From CAZCAC01 sp964496575 (lineage in GTDB: Bacteria; Planctomycetota; UBA1135; GCA-002686595), in NCBI GenBank assembly GCA_964496575.1, contig CAZCAC010000031.1, positions 13,435-77,434 of the forward strand: a stretch of DNA of 64,000 nt, given 5' to 3'. The translations under genes were made by a program, and so were the position numbers. Each line of letters starts with the position of its first letter. The stretch's first letter is position 1. Positions 37,289-47,650 of this stretch are shown one piece after another. Below the pieces are notes generated by a model, which worked only from the letters and a program-made list of their open reading frames with translations, ran no database searches and was not told the DNA's origin.

Positions 37289-38345
37289 ACCGGTCGCGCC
37301 GGATCCGCGGGCGCTCGACGAAGCGGTGAAGGAGCGGAAGTCGCAGCCCGAGCCGCCGGTGCTCCCCGGCGACGACCTCGATCTCGCGACGATGTGTCGG
37401 CCGGTGAGCGCGGCGAACCTGGTCCGCGACGAGGAGTGGTTCACTTGGTGCAACTGCATCGTCAAGGACGACGAGGGGACCTACCACCTCTTCTACGCCC
37501 GCTGGCCGAAGTCGATCGGCTTCTACTCCTGGCTGACCCACTCCGAGATCGCGCGGGCCACGGCGGATCGACCGGCGGGGCCGTACACCTTCGTCGAGAC
37601 GGTGATTCCCAGCCGGGGCTCGGAGGCGTGGAACCGGATCACCGCGCACAACGTGAAGGTCGAGCGCTTCGAGGGCCGGTACTACCTCTACCACATCGGC
37701 ACCAACGACGGCGGGCGGGGCCTGTCGGAGGCCGAGCTCGTGGCGACGGCGAAGCAGGGCTATTCGCACCCGAACTGGATGGTCCTGCGCAACAACCAGC
37801 GCACGGGGGTCGCGGTCGCGGATCGCCTCGAGGGGCCGTGGACGGATCTGCCGCGTCCGGTCGTCGAGCCGGGCGGCCCGGTGTCGACGGTGACGGTCAA
37901 CCCCGACGTGTGGCGCGGCGCGGACGGTCGCTACTACATGATCTTCAAGGGGGACTACCCGGGCGTGCGGATCGCGCAGGCGCTGGCGATCGCGGATCGC
38001 CCCGAGGGCCCGTTCCGCGTGCAGCCGGAGATGGTCTACAGCGCGCGCCGCACCGAGGACACCTCGGTGTGGTGGGATCCCGAGCGCGAGCTCCACTACG
38101 CGATCTTCCACGACCTTGCGGGCTTCGGCCTGATCACCTCGAAGGACGGAGTGTCGTGGCGGGAGGCGCGGCACTACCGCGCGGCCGACAAGCGGATCGA
38201 GCGGACCGATGCCGAACGGATCGCCCCGGCCCGCTACGAGCGCCCCTTCGTCTACACGGAGGACGGAGTGCCACGCGTCCTGGGTGGCGCCGTGCGCCAG
38301 AAGGACGGCGACGCCTACATCGTCCTGGTGCCCCTGGAGGAGTAG
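36984..38345 (+). CDS. Sulfatase tail plus GH43-like five-bladed propeller (3' part of the fusion)
   Basis: Protein similarity begins at 37041 (VQLLHFPHGHNHDHF), directly after the C run. First comes the C-terminal sulfatase subdomain (WKILYSYGPEKWELYDLSAD, PSEERDLVGEKP). From about 37380 a GH43/GH32-like propeller follows: WFTWCNCIVKDDEGTYHLFY, THSEIARATADRPAGPY, GRYYLYHIGTNDG, VTVNPDVWRGADGRYYMIFK, TSVWWDPERELHYAIFHD. Asp and Glu residues at blade starts are consistent with a glycosidase or a binding propeller. No ribosome binding site is seen at 36984, so this is the second half of the gene at 35807. A fused sulfatase and glycoside hydrolase would remove sulfate and sugar from one substrate. 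Confidence 0.75.
   Translation: MAGTSRRTSAAFPARTAPPVQLLHFPHGHNHDHFTVYREGAWKILYSYGPEKWELYDLSADPSEERDLVGEKPVLARAMARAMTERMKRLGAQLSIRVETGEPVAPDPRALDEAVKERKSQPEPPVLPGDDLDLATMCRPVSAANLVRDEEWFTWCNCIVKDDEGTYHLFYARWPKSIGFYSWLTHSEIARATADRPAGPYTFVETVIPSRGSEAWNRITAHNVKVERFEGRYYLYHIGTNDGGRGLSEAELVATAKQGYSHPNWMVLRNNQRTGVAVADRLEGPWTDLPRPVVEPGGPVSTVTVNPDVWRGADGRYYMIFKGDYPGVRIAQALAIADRPEGPFRVQPEMVYSARRTEDTSVWWDPERELHYAIFHDLAGFGLITSKDGVSWREARHYRAADKRIERTDAERIAPARYERPFVYTEDGVPRVLGGAVRQKDGDAYIVLVPLEE
37033..37040 (+). repeat. C8 homopolymer at the frameshift point
   Basis: Eight C in a row exactly where the sulfatase reading frame changes. Either a counting error in the assembly, a real slippage mutation, or a phase-variable tract. 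Confidence 0.7.
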
Positions 38346-38357
38346 CTCGCCGGTCGA

Positions 38358-39275
38358 CTACTGCTCGTGCGCCGAGCGGGTGAACCACGACTCGGGCAGC
38401 GGATCGGTCCCGAGCAGGGTGACCACCAGCTCGTAGCGCTTGCGTGGGCCGTGCACCCTCAGCTCGGAGCAGACCAGGTGATCGAGCTGCCCGCTCGTGG
38501 CGTCGGCCCAGAGCTGGATCCGCGAAGGACCGTCGCTCGAAGGTACGCGCGGGGTCGCGACGTAGTGGACCATCGCCGGGTCGTCCCCTTCCGCCGGCAC
38601 GGCGGTCGGCGCGGAGATCTCGTAGTCGGCGCGGATCCTCTCGAGAAGCTCGGAGAGGTCGACCGTGACCTCCAGGAGCAGCTCCTCGACTTGCGCCGAT
38701 TCACCGGCGCCGCCACCGCCGGCGCCGCGCCGGCGACCGCCTCCCGCGCCGCGCCGTCCGCCCAGCTTCCAGTGCTGGTGCCCGTCGTACCCCCTGGCGA
38801 AGCCGGGCCCCTTGCCCTTCGCCGAGAGCAACACGTAGTGCTCGCCGCGCACGTAGAGCTTGGCCCCGTCGTAGCGATCGCCGAAACCGCGCCCGCGCCG
38901 CCCTCTCTGGCCGGGTCGCCGGCGGCCGGGGTGCCGCGGCGCTTCGAGCGATTCCTCGTCGAGCTCGATGGCGTAGGTCTGATCGACCTCGCCCAGGCGC
39001 TGGAGGATCCGATCGACGCCGGCGAGCGCCTGGTTGTCGGGGGTCAGGAAGATCAGGATGCCGAGCAGGATCGCGAGGCTCGCGGCCGCGGCCAGGGAGA
39101 TGCGCCGGCCGAAGATCGACCACCGTCGCCGGCGCTCGAGGGGCGTGATCGCTTCGCGCACCCGGGTGAGGCGTGCCGCGCTGCGTTCCGACGTGTCGCT
39201 CAGGCGGTCCTGCAGGAGCGCGTGCACGAGCAGCTCGTCCGTGCTTCCTCCGTCGAGCTCTTCCTCGGTGTTCAC
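38358..39275 (-). CDS. Membrane anti-sigma-factor-like protein with LolA/RseB-like domain
   Basis: 305 residues from GTG 39275, whose GTGA overlaps the stop of the ECF sigma gene. The N-terminal ~60 residues are cytoplasmic and charged (LLVHALLQDRLSDTSERSAA), followed by one membrane span (about 63-82, LAAAASLAILLGILIFLT). The outer part (DRILQRLGEVDQTYAIELDE, KLYVRGEHYVLLS, YDGHQHWKLGG, RIQLWADATSGQLDHL) resembles MucB/RseB or LolA-like lipoprotein folds, interrupted by a Gly/Arg-rich low-complexity loop near 145-170. No zinc HxxxCxxC motif is present. Position and coupling suggest it inhibits the ECF factor until an envelope signal arrives. Confidence 0.7.
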   Translation of the reverse strand: MNTEEELDGGSTDELLVHALLQDRLSDTSERSAARLTRVREAITPLERRRRWSIFGRRISLAAAASLAILLGILIFLTPDNQALAGVDRILQRLGEVDQTYAIELDEESLEAPRHPGRRRPGQRGRRGRGFGDRYDGAKLYVRGEHYVLLSAKGKGPGFARGYDGHQHWKLGGRRGAGGGRRRGAGGGGAGESAQVEELLLEVTVDLSELLERIRADYEISAPTAVPAEGDDPAMVHYVATPRVPSSDGPSRIQLWADATSGQLDHLVCSELRVHGPRKRYELVVTLLGTDPLPESWFTRSAHEQ

Positions 39276-39823
39276 GCGCCCACCTCCCCGAGATCGGCCG
39301 GGATGACCGCCTTGCGCTTCAGGCAATCGGCCAGCCAGCTTCTCGATCGTTGCAGCCGCTTCTTGATCGCCTCCCGCCTCGCGCCGACCGAGGAGGCGAT
39401 CGCTTCGGTGCTGAGCGATTCGCGATAATGCAGGTCGATCACCTGCCGGAGGCCATCGGGGAGCGCCTCGAGACACTCGGCGAGGGCGGAGAGCTTCTCT
39501 TCCCAGGAGTCCCCGGGACGGCTCGCCAGCTGCTCGATGCGGGCGTCGAGCTCCTGCAGGATGTCGTCGGTGCACCACGCCGGGCGCCTCCGGACGTCGC
39601 GGTAGTACTCGAGCACGTGGTTGCGCGCGATGCCGCGGATCCAGGCCCGGAAGGGGCGGGAGGAGTCGTAGCTCTCGAGCCGCCGCCAGGCGGTCACCAT
39701 GGTGTCCTGGAAGAGATCCTCCGCGGCCTGGGAATCGAAGACCGTGGCGCGGATGAAGGTCATGAGCATCGGCGCGTGCTCCTCGACCAGGATCATGAAG
39801 GCGGTGCTGTCGCGGTGGCTCAT
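39272..39823 (-). CDS. ECF-type RNA polymerase sigma factor
   Basis: 183 residues resembling the planctomycete ECF group TIGR02989. Region 2: FIRATVFDSQAAEDLFQDTM, VTAWRRLESYD, FRAWIRGIARNHVLEYYRDV; region 4: LPDGLRQVIDLHYRESLSTE, AIASSVGARREAIKKRLQRSR. The stop is shared with the GTG start of the downstream membrane protein. No autoregulatory promoter motif is obvious in the 270 bases upstream. Confidence 0.88.
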   Translation of the reverse strand: MSHRDSTAFMILVEEHAPMLMTFIRATVFDSQAAEDLFQDTMVTAWRRLESYDSSRPFRAWIRGIARNHVLEYYRDVRRRPAWCTDDILQELDARIEQLASRPGDSWEEKLSALAECLEALPDGLRQVIDLHYRESLSTEAIASSVGARREAIKKRLQRSRSWLADCLKRKAVIPADLGEVGA

Positions 39824-40092
39824 CGAGGTAGGAAGTGGTCGCGGAGGACTCCGACTGTTGATTTGACGCTCCTACTCCGGTGGGGGACATCGAACTCCCG
39901 TTTTTTCACATCTCCTCCGCCGGCGTCGGCGTCGGCCGTGGCCGAGGTGCTCTCGAGAGAATCGGATCTTTGCTGTCCCCATCGCCACCCTTCGCACAAG
40001 GAGTTTCCGTCGGCAGGGATGGCAGTATCCGACTCCACCGGAGCGGGGCCCCTCTCGCGAACAACTCTGAATTGCAGGACCAAGGACACACG

Positions 40093-40743
40093 ATGAAGAC
40101 GATTTCGATCACCGCCCTGGCGCTGGCCCTCTGTGCGCTGTCGGCACCCGCTTCGGCCCAGCGGGGCGAGGCGGTGGGCCGGTGTGGCGAGAGTTGCCAG
40201 TGCCAGCAGGACGGCGTGCGCCGCCTCGACGGTTCCGGCCGGCGGGGTGGAGTCGACCGGAAGGACGTGGCGGGACGCCGGCGAGAGGCCCAGCGCCGCG
40301 ATGAGACCGGACGGCGGCGCGGCGGTGACCTCGGCCGGACCGGCCGGGGTGGCGCTCAGGGTAAGAACGGCCGTGGCCGGGTAGGACGAGGTGGCGCCCA
40401 GGGCAAGAACGGCCGCGGCCAGATCGGCCGGGGTGGCGCTCAGGGCAAGAACGGCCGTGGCCGGATCGGACGGGGCGGAGAGGTCGGTGGTCGAGATCGA
40501 CGGGGCGCGAGGGGCGCTCGCCGCCGTGGCGGCGAGGGTGGAACTCCTCCCGAAGGACGTGACCGGCGCCGCGGCGAAGGACTCGACCCCGCCCGCCGCG
40601 CGAGGATCCTGGAGACCTTCGACGAGAACGGGAACGGGAAGATCGATCCCGAGGAGGCCCGGGCGATCCGCGAGGCCGCCGCGAAGAAGCGTGGTGGGAA
40701 GGGCCGGCGGGGTGGCGGATCCGCGAGAGTGCGCCCCGACTGA
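40093..40743 (+). CDS. Exported Arg/Gly-rich repeat protein with one EF-hand
   Basis: 216 residues; signal peptide KTISITALALALCALSAPASA. The mature protein is extremely basic and Gly-rich, with three tandem 14-residue repeats (GRGGAQGKNGRGRV and variants) near residues 86-127, RGG-like stretches on both sides and a single EF-hand loop, DENGNGKIDPEE, near 177-188 that should bind calcium. A short Cys cluster (CGESCQC) follows the signal. Probably disordered, perhaps binding acidic polysaccharide or extracellular DNA. A strong terminator follows. Confidence 0.72.
   Translation: MKTISITALALALCALSAPASAQRGEAVGRCGESCQCQQDGVRRLDGSGRRGGVDRKDVAGRRREAQRRDETGRRRGGDLGRTGRGGAQGKNGRGRVGRGGAQGKNGRGQIGRGGAQGKNGRGRIGRGGEVGGRDRRGARGARRRGGEGGTPPEGRDRRRGEGLDPARRARILETFDENGNGKIDPEEARAIREAAAKKRGGKGRRGGGSARVRPD
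40348..40473 (+). repeat. Three tandem 42-bp coding repeats
   Basis: Three head-to-tail copies of a 42-base unit beginning GGTGGCGCTCAGGG, differing at a few mostly third-position bases. They encode the 14-residue repeats of the Arg/Gly-rich protein. Copy number could vary by slippage. Confidence 0.85.
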
Positions 40744-40771
40744 ACGATCAGCAACGGGTGATGGCTCCTGG

Positions 40772-40804
40772 ACCGGGCCCGGTGGAGACGCCGGGCCCGG
40801 TTTT
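40772..40804 (+). terminator. Rho-independent terminator
   Basis: An 11-bp perfect stem (ACCGGGCCCGG with CCGGGCCCGGT), eight-base loop TGGAGACG, then TTTT, 28 bases after the stop of the Arg/Gly-rich gene. Confidence 0.8.
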
Positions 40805-40959
40805 CGTGACCGCCGACGCTCCCGCCGATACCGCAGCGGCGACGGCCGCGCGGCATCGGGCGTGCGCCGGGCCCCCGAGGTGGGTGATCCGCGCCCGACA
40901 CCGTAGACTCTCCCAGCTGGATCGCCGCTCCAAGCACCCCGACCGAGGTAAGCCCGTTC

Positions 40960-42927
40960 ATGCACCGACTCGCCGCCTGGATCTCGACCGTCGCCGCCCT
41001 GGTGTTGTTCAGCGTGCCTTCGATCGCGCAGGAGGTCGAGGTCGAGGGCCCCGAGGTGATCCTGAGCGGAATTCCCTTCGACCTGAAGCTGTCCACGCCC
41101 GGTTCGCTCGTGCCGGTGGAGGTCGCGGCGCGGACGGCGAACGGCACGGAGCTCGGCGTGGTGACGGTGCCGCCGCTCGAGTCGGTAACGCTCGGCCGCA
41201 AGGTGGTCGTCACCGACGCGGCGCAGCTGCCGATCCGCGTGCTGGTCGGAGAGGAGGTGCGAGCGGAGTTCTCGAAGCGGATCTTCCCGGGCTGGCTGAG
41301 TCTCTTGCCACCGCTGCTGGCGATTCTGCTGGCACTGATCTTCCGCGAGGTGATCACCAGCCTGCTGGCCGGCGTGTGGTTGGGTTGTCTCTTCCTGTGC
41401 GGCTTCGATCCGCTGGCCGCGATCTTCATGGCGGTCAACCGCTTCGTGCGCGGCGAGCTCACCGACGAGGGCCACGCCTCGATCGTGATCTTCACGTTGC
41501 TCCTGGGCGGTATGGTCGGGGTGATCTCGCGGGTGGGAGGCACGCGCGCGATGGTCGACTCGGTCACCCCCCTCGCGACCACGCCGCGGCGCGGGCAGAT
41601 CGCGAGCTGGCTGGCGGGGCTGGCGGTGTTCTTCGACGACTACGCGAACTCGCTGATCGTCGGCAACACGATGCGGCCCTTGACCGATCGCCTGAAGATC
41701 TCGCGCGAGAAGCTGGCCTACATCGTCGATTCGACGGCGGCGCCGGTGGCGGCGGTCTTCTTCATCTCGACCTGGATCGGCTACGAGGTCGGCCTGATCT
41801 CGGACGGCCTGAAGGTGGCGGCCCAGCAGCACGCGGGCGATGCGGCGCGGGCGGCGGAGCTTTCCGGTGCCTCGGCCTTCGGGGTCTTCCTGCAGACGAT
41901 CCCGCACCTCTTCTACCCGCTGCTGGCGATCCTGACGGTGGTGCTGGTCGCCGTGATGGGGCGGGACTTCGGTCCGATGCTGAAGGCGGAGCGGCGCGCG
42001 CGCCAGGGGAGAGGCCTGTTCCGACCGGGTGCGCAGCTGGCCGCGGACATGACCACCGAGCTGAGCGAGCTGGAGAGTGCGCCGAAGGGGCGGTGGTGGA
42101 ATGGCGCGCTGCCCGTGCTGGTGCTGGTGGTCACGGTTCTCACCGGGCTGGTGGTGACCGGTGAGGCGGAGCTGGCCGATGACGAGGCCTTCTCGCTGCG
42201 CGAGGTCTTCGGCAAGGCCGATCCCTATTCGCCGCTGATGTGGGGCTCGGTGCTGGCGTGCCTGACTGCGCTGGTGCTGGCCGTCTCCCAGCGGATCATG
42301 ACCCTGTCCGAGGGGATCAAGGCCTGGATGGCCGGGATGCGGGCGATGCTGCTGGCGATCGTGATCCTGCTCCTGGCCTGGTCGCTGGGCGAGGTGACAC
42401 AGTCGCTGGAGACCGCGTCCTTCCTGGCGAGCACGCTGTCGGAGACGCTGCCGCCGCAGGTCTTGCCGCTGACGGTCTTCATCGTCGCCGCCTTGATCGC
42501 GTTCGCGACGGGGACGTCGTGGGCGACGATGGCGATCCTCTTGCCGCTGGTGGTGCCGCTCTCGATCCAGATGGGTGGAGGGATCGAGGGACTCACCGCC
42601 GCGAATCAGGCGGTGGTGTTCGGGAGCATCGGCTCGGTCCTGGCGGGTGCCATCATGGGCGACCACTGCTCACCGATCTCCGACACGACGGTGCTGAGCT
42701 CGACCGCCTCGAGCTGTGATCACGTGGATCACGTGCGCACGCAGCTGCCGTATGCGATCCTGGTCGGCGTGGTGGCGGCGCTGGTCGGCAGCGTACCTTC
42801 GGCCTTCGGGGTGCCGGCCTGGGCGTGTCTGCTGGTCGGCGCGGTGGTCCTCTTCGTGTTCCTGCGGGTGGTCGGCAGGCGCGCGGACGAGGACGGTACC
42901 GGGTCTACCGCTTCTGAACCCAGATGA
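40960..42927 (+). CDS. NhaC-family Na+/H+ antiporter-like permease with extra exported N-terminal domain
   Basis: 655 residues. From about residue 110 it is an NhaC/ArsB-like permease with about twelve spans; characteristic stretches are LAVFFDDYANSLIVGNTMRP, SREKLAYIVDSTAAPVA, FATGTSWATMAILLPLV and GSVLAGAIMGDHCSPISDTT. This group exchanges Na+ for H+ or imports organic acids or amino acids. Unusually, the first ~105 residues are a signal peptide (WISTVAALVLFSVPSIAQ) and a beta-rich domain (VEVEGPEVILSGIPFDLKLS) lying outside the membrane. GAGG upstream of ATG 40960 supports the start, and TAGACT at 40903 may be the -10. The stop overlaps the convergent GH172 gene by 23 bases. Confidence 0.85.
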   Translation: MHRLAAWISTVAALVLFSVPSIAQEVEVEGPEVILSGIPFDLKLSTPGSLVPVEVAARTANGTELGVVTVPPLESVTLGRKVVVTDAAQLPIRVLVGEEVRAEFSKRIFPGWLSLLPPLLAILLALIFREVITSLLAGVWLGCLFLCGFDPLAAIFMAVNRFVRGELTDEGHASIVIFTLLLGGMVGVISRVGGTRAMVDSVTPLATTPRRGQIASWLAGLAVFFDDYANSLIVGNTMRPLTDRLKISREKLAYIVDSTAAPVAAVFFISTWIGYEVGLISDGLKVAAQQHAGDAARAAELSGASAFGVFLQTIPHLFYPLLAILTVVLVAVMGRDFGPMLKAERRARQGRGLFRPGAQLAADMTTELSELESAPKGRWWNGALPVLVLVVTVLTGLVVTGEAELADDEAFSLREVFGKADPYSPLMWGSVLACLTALVLAVSQRIMTLSEGIKAWMAGMRAMLLAIVILLLAWSLGEVTQSLETASFLASTLSETLPPQVLPLTVFIVAALIAFATGTSWATMAILLPLVVPLSIQMGGGIEGLTAANQAVVFGSIGSVLAGAIMGDHCSPISDTTVLSSTASSCDHVDHVRTQLPYAILVGVVAALVGSVPSAFGVPAWACLLVGAVVLFVFLRVVGRRADEDGTGSTASEPR

Positions 42928-45016
42928 AGTCGATGCCGATCTCGCCGTGGCGGGGAGTTCGGGCGATGAGCTCGAGCTCGACCTGGCCCGCCGGGAGCTT
43001 CTGCGCCGGAGTGGAGATCCGACGCAGGATGGTCCGGCCCGGCTCGTACAGGTCGGCCTTGGCGAGCTCCTTTCGGACCGGCTCACCGTCTTCCCCGGGG
43101 TAGGTGAGGAACAGGTCGAAGCTCCCCGAAGCCCCCGTGCGCGCCGCGCAGAGGTCGATCGAATACTCACCGGCTTCCTCGATCGGAACGAGAAAGATGA
43201 GCTTCTGTCCCGTCGCGTGCACATCCCAGACGAACAGCTCACCGGCGGAGTAGAGGCCGCCCTCACGCTGCTCGATGTCATCCCAGTGCGCGAACGAGAC
43301 CAGGGCTTCCGGCTCGTGGAAGATGGAGTTGCGCGCGCCCCAGCCCGCTTCCGGCACCCAGCCGAGCTCCAGCTCCGGCAGCGAGAGGTCCGCGTCCGAG
43401 ATCGCCAGGTGATCATCCACCGTCCCCGGCCGCGCGTAGTGCCAGGCGAGTCGGCCGTAGCTCATCCCCGGCGTCCTCATGTGCGTGTACAGCTCCATGT
43501 AGAACGCCATCCGTTCCGAGAATGGCAGGCTGTCAACCACGTGCCAGCGGAAGTTGGTCACGAACCCGCGGTTGCCGGGGCCGTCGTTGCGCGGTTGGCC
43601 GCAGTAGCCCCAGTAGAAGATGTCCGGGATCGACCACGCGTAGTTGTAGTAGTCCTCCGAACCGGTCCCGAAGGTGCTCGGTCGCACGTCGCCGTCGACG
43701 AAGATCTTCTCGTCGCCCTCACCCCACCAGCTGCCGTACGGCGTCGGCACGTCGTTCGGGTTGAAGAGGAAGCTCGCCGTGCCCACGTACCGTCCCTGAC
43801 CGAGCGCGACCAGGAACGGCAGGTCCTTCACTTGCTGGGGATCGCCCGTGATCGGTTGATCCATGCGCCACCGCGCCCGCAGGTGCATCGAGCGATCCTC
43901 GTCCCAGTCCCAGGCCATCGGCAAGGCGTCGCCGATCACCGTCACCTGCTGCTCGCCGCGGTTCTCGATCCTGATCACCAGGGACTCGCGGTAGGGCATC
44001 ACGTAGCGGCAGGTCATCGTCCCGCCCTGCTCCACCGTGAACGGCACCGAGTCGTACGGGTTGATCCCCGGCGCCGCGCCGAAGAAGTCACCGACGGGCG
44101 ATTCGATCTGGCCCCAGTACCAGCCGTCGCAGTAGACGTGCAGGATCGTCTGTCGCAGCGCGAGGCCGAGATCGCTCGCGCGCAGCTTCAGGGTCAGCCT
44201 CTCGAGCGCGCCGGGCCCACCCTCGAGTTCGAGGAGCTCCCGGGCCTCACCCGCCGGCACCGTCGCCAGCAGCTCGCGGGCCTGGGTCTCCGGTGTCGCG
44301 TACTTCCAGGCCTTCCCCGGCCTCCGCAAGACCGACGCCACGCGCGCGATCTCCTCGTGGTAGATCTTCAGATCCTCCCTCTGGAAGGTCCGCACCCGGG
44401 CGCCCTTCTCGTACCGCCGCACCTGCACCCCGTAGAAGTGGATCTCCTTCACCTTGCCGGTCCACTCGATCCGGCAGCGCTTCGCGAACGGGAACGGGCA
44501 GTACGCGGCGTTCTGCTGGTAGTAGCTCTCTTCGAACACCTTCTCGTCGATCGAGAGCTCGCTCGCGAACACGTTGTACGGCCGCCGCAGGAAGTCATCG
44601 GCCGTGCCGTCGAAGACCGGCTCGGCGACGCCGTCGAGGTACATCTTGATCGTGCCGCCGATCGCCGCCGTCCAGACCCGCACGACCGCGCCGGGGCCCT
44701 CGACGTCGCAGATCAGGTACTCGCCGACGCCATCCTCGTCCGGCTCGCGTAGCACCTCCTCGAATCCGGGGATCTCCTCGCCGCCGAAGCCGTCGGAGTT
44801 CTGGAACCACCCCGGTCCGCCCGGCACCGTGCTGCGCCGGTCGTACGAGGAGTACTGAATCGTCTTGAACGCCGGATCGGGGAAGTCGGCGAGCCGGGCC
44901 ATGTCGATCATCTCGCTCACCAGCGAGCCGGTGGTGATCTCGGCGAAGGTGGACGAATCGGCGGGGAGGGCGAAGGCGGTGACGAGCAGCAGCGCGGTGG
45001 AGATCATCGGAGCCAT
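42905..45016 (-). CDS. Exported GH172 (DUF2961) family glycoside hydrolase
   Basis: 703 residues with a signal peptide (MISTALLLVTAFALPADS; a second Met three codons earlier is equally possible). DUF2961 core: FKTIQYSSYDRRS, GEYLICDVEGPGAVVRVWTA, KMYLDGVAEPVFDG, YCPFPFAKRCRIEW, PVGDFFG, and the signature WWGEGDEKIFVDGD with GTGSEDYYNYAW, which carries the acidic residues. GH172 enzymes act on alpha-fructofuranosides and alpha-D-arabinofuranosides. The last ~130 residues (VWDVHATGQKLIFLVPIEEA, FDLFLTYPGEDGEP) form a beta-sandwich. TAGAAT at 45053-45048 is a possible -10. Second copy of the family at 61687. Confidence 0.87.
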   Translation of the reverse strand: MAPMISTALLLVTAFALPADSSTFAEITTGSLVSEMIDMARLADFPDPAFKTIQYSSYDRRSTVPGGPGWFQNSDGFGGEEIPGFEEVLREPDEDGVGEYLICDVEGPGAVVRVWTAAIGGTIKMYLDGVAEPVFDGTADDFLRRPYNVFASELSIDEKVFEESYYQQNAAYCPFPFAKRCRIEWTGKVKEIHFYGVQVRRYEKGARVRTFQREDLKIYHEEIARVASVLRRPGKAWKYATPETQARELLATVPAGEARELLELEGGPGALERLTLKLRASDLGLALRQTILHVYCDGWYWGQIESPVGDFFGAAPGINPYDSVPFTVEQGGTMTCRYVMPYRESLVIRIENRGEQQVTVIGDALPMAWDWDEDRSMHLRARWRMDQPITGDPQQVKDLPFLVALGQGRYVGTASFLFNPNDVPTPYGSWWGEGDEKIFVDGDVRPSTFGTGSEDYYNYAWSIPDIFYWGYCGQPRNDGPGNRGFVTNFRWHVVDSLPFSERMAFYMELYTHMRTPGMSYGRLAWHYARPGTVDDHLAISDADLSLPELELGWVPEAGWGARNSIFHEPEALVSFAHWDDIEQREGGLYSAGELFVWDVHATGQKLIFLVPIEEAGEYSIDLCAARTGASGSFDLFLTYPGEDGEPVRKELAKADLYEPGRTILRRISTPAQKLPAGQVELELIARTPRHGEIGIDFIWVQKR

Positions 45017-45250
45017 TCCTTGAAGCGAGGTCGGGGCCGGGACGAGGATTCTATCCCCCGCGCGGTCCCCGGACAGAATCCGCCTCGCGACGGGTTTTGT
45101 CCCGGCACCGTACGGAGTTGTTCGAAGTCAGGCGAGCCCACAAATCGGGGGCCCATTCCGGAGCGCTTCGCGCGCGTCGAAGACCCTCGTTTGGCGGCGG
45201 ACGAAACGTCGATTCCGTACTAGGATCTTCGGGCCCGAAAGAGACCGATC

Positions 45251-47646
<2,396 letters not shown>

Positions 47647-47650
<4 letters not shown>

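Noticed and set aside
40348..40473. Regular repeats considered as a CRISPR array
   Set aside because: Units are contiguous without spacers, in a coding frame, and no cas gene is present.
39820..42666. Open frame of 948 codons on the minus strand
   Set aside because: Antisense to the RGG protein and the NhaC-like gene, with His/Arg/Gln-rich nonsense composition.
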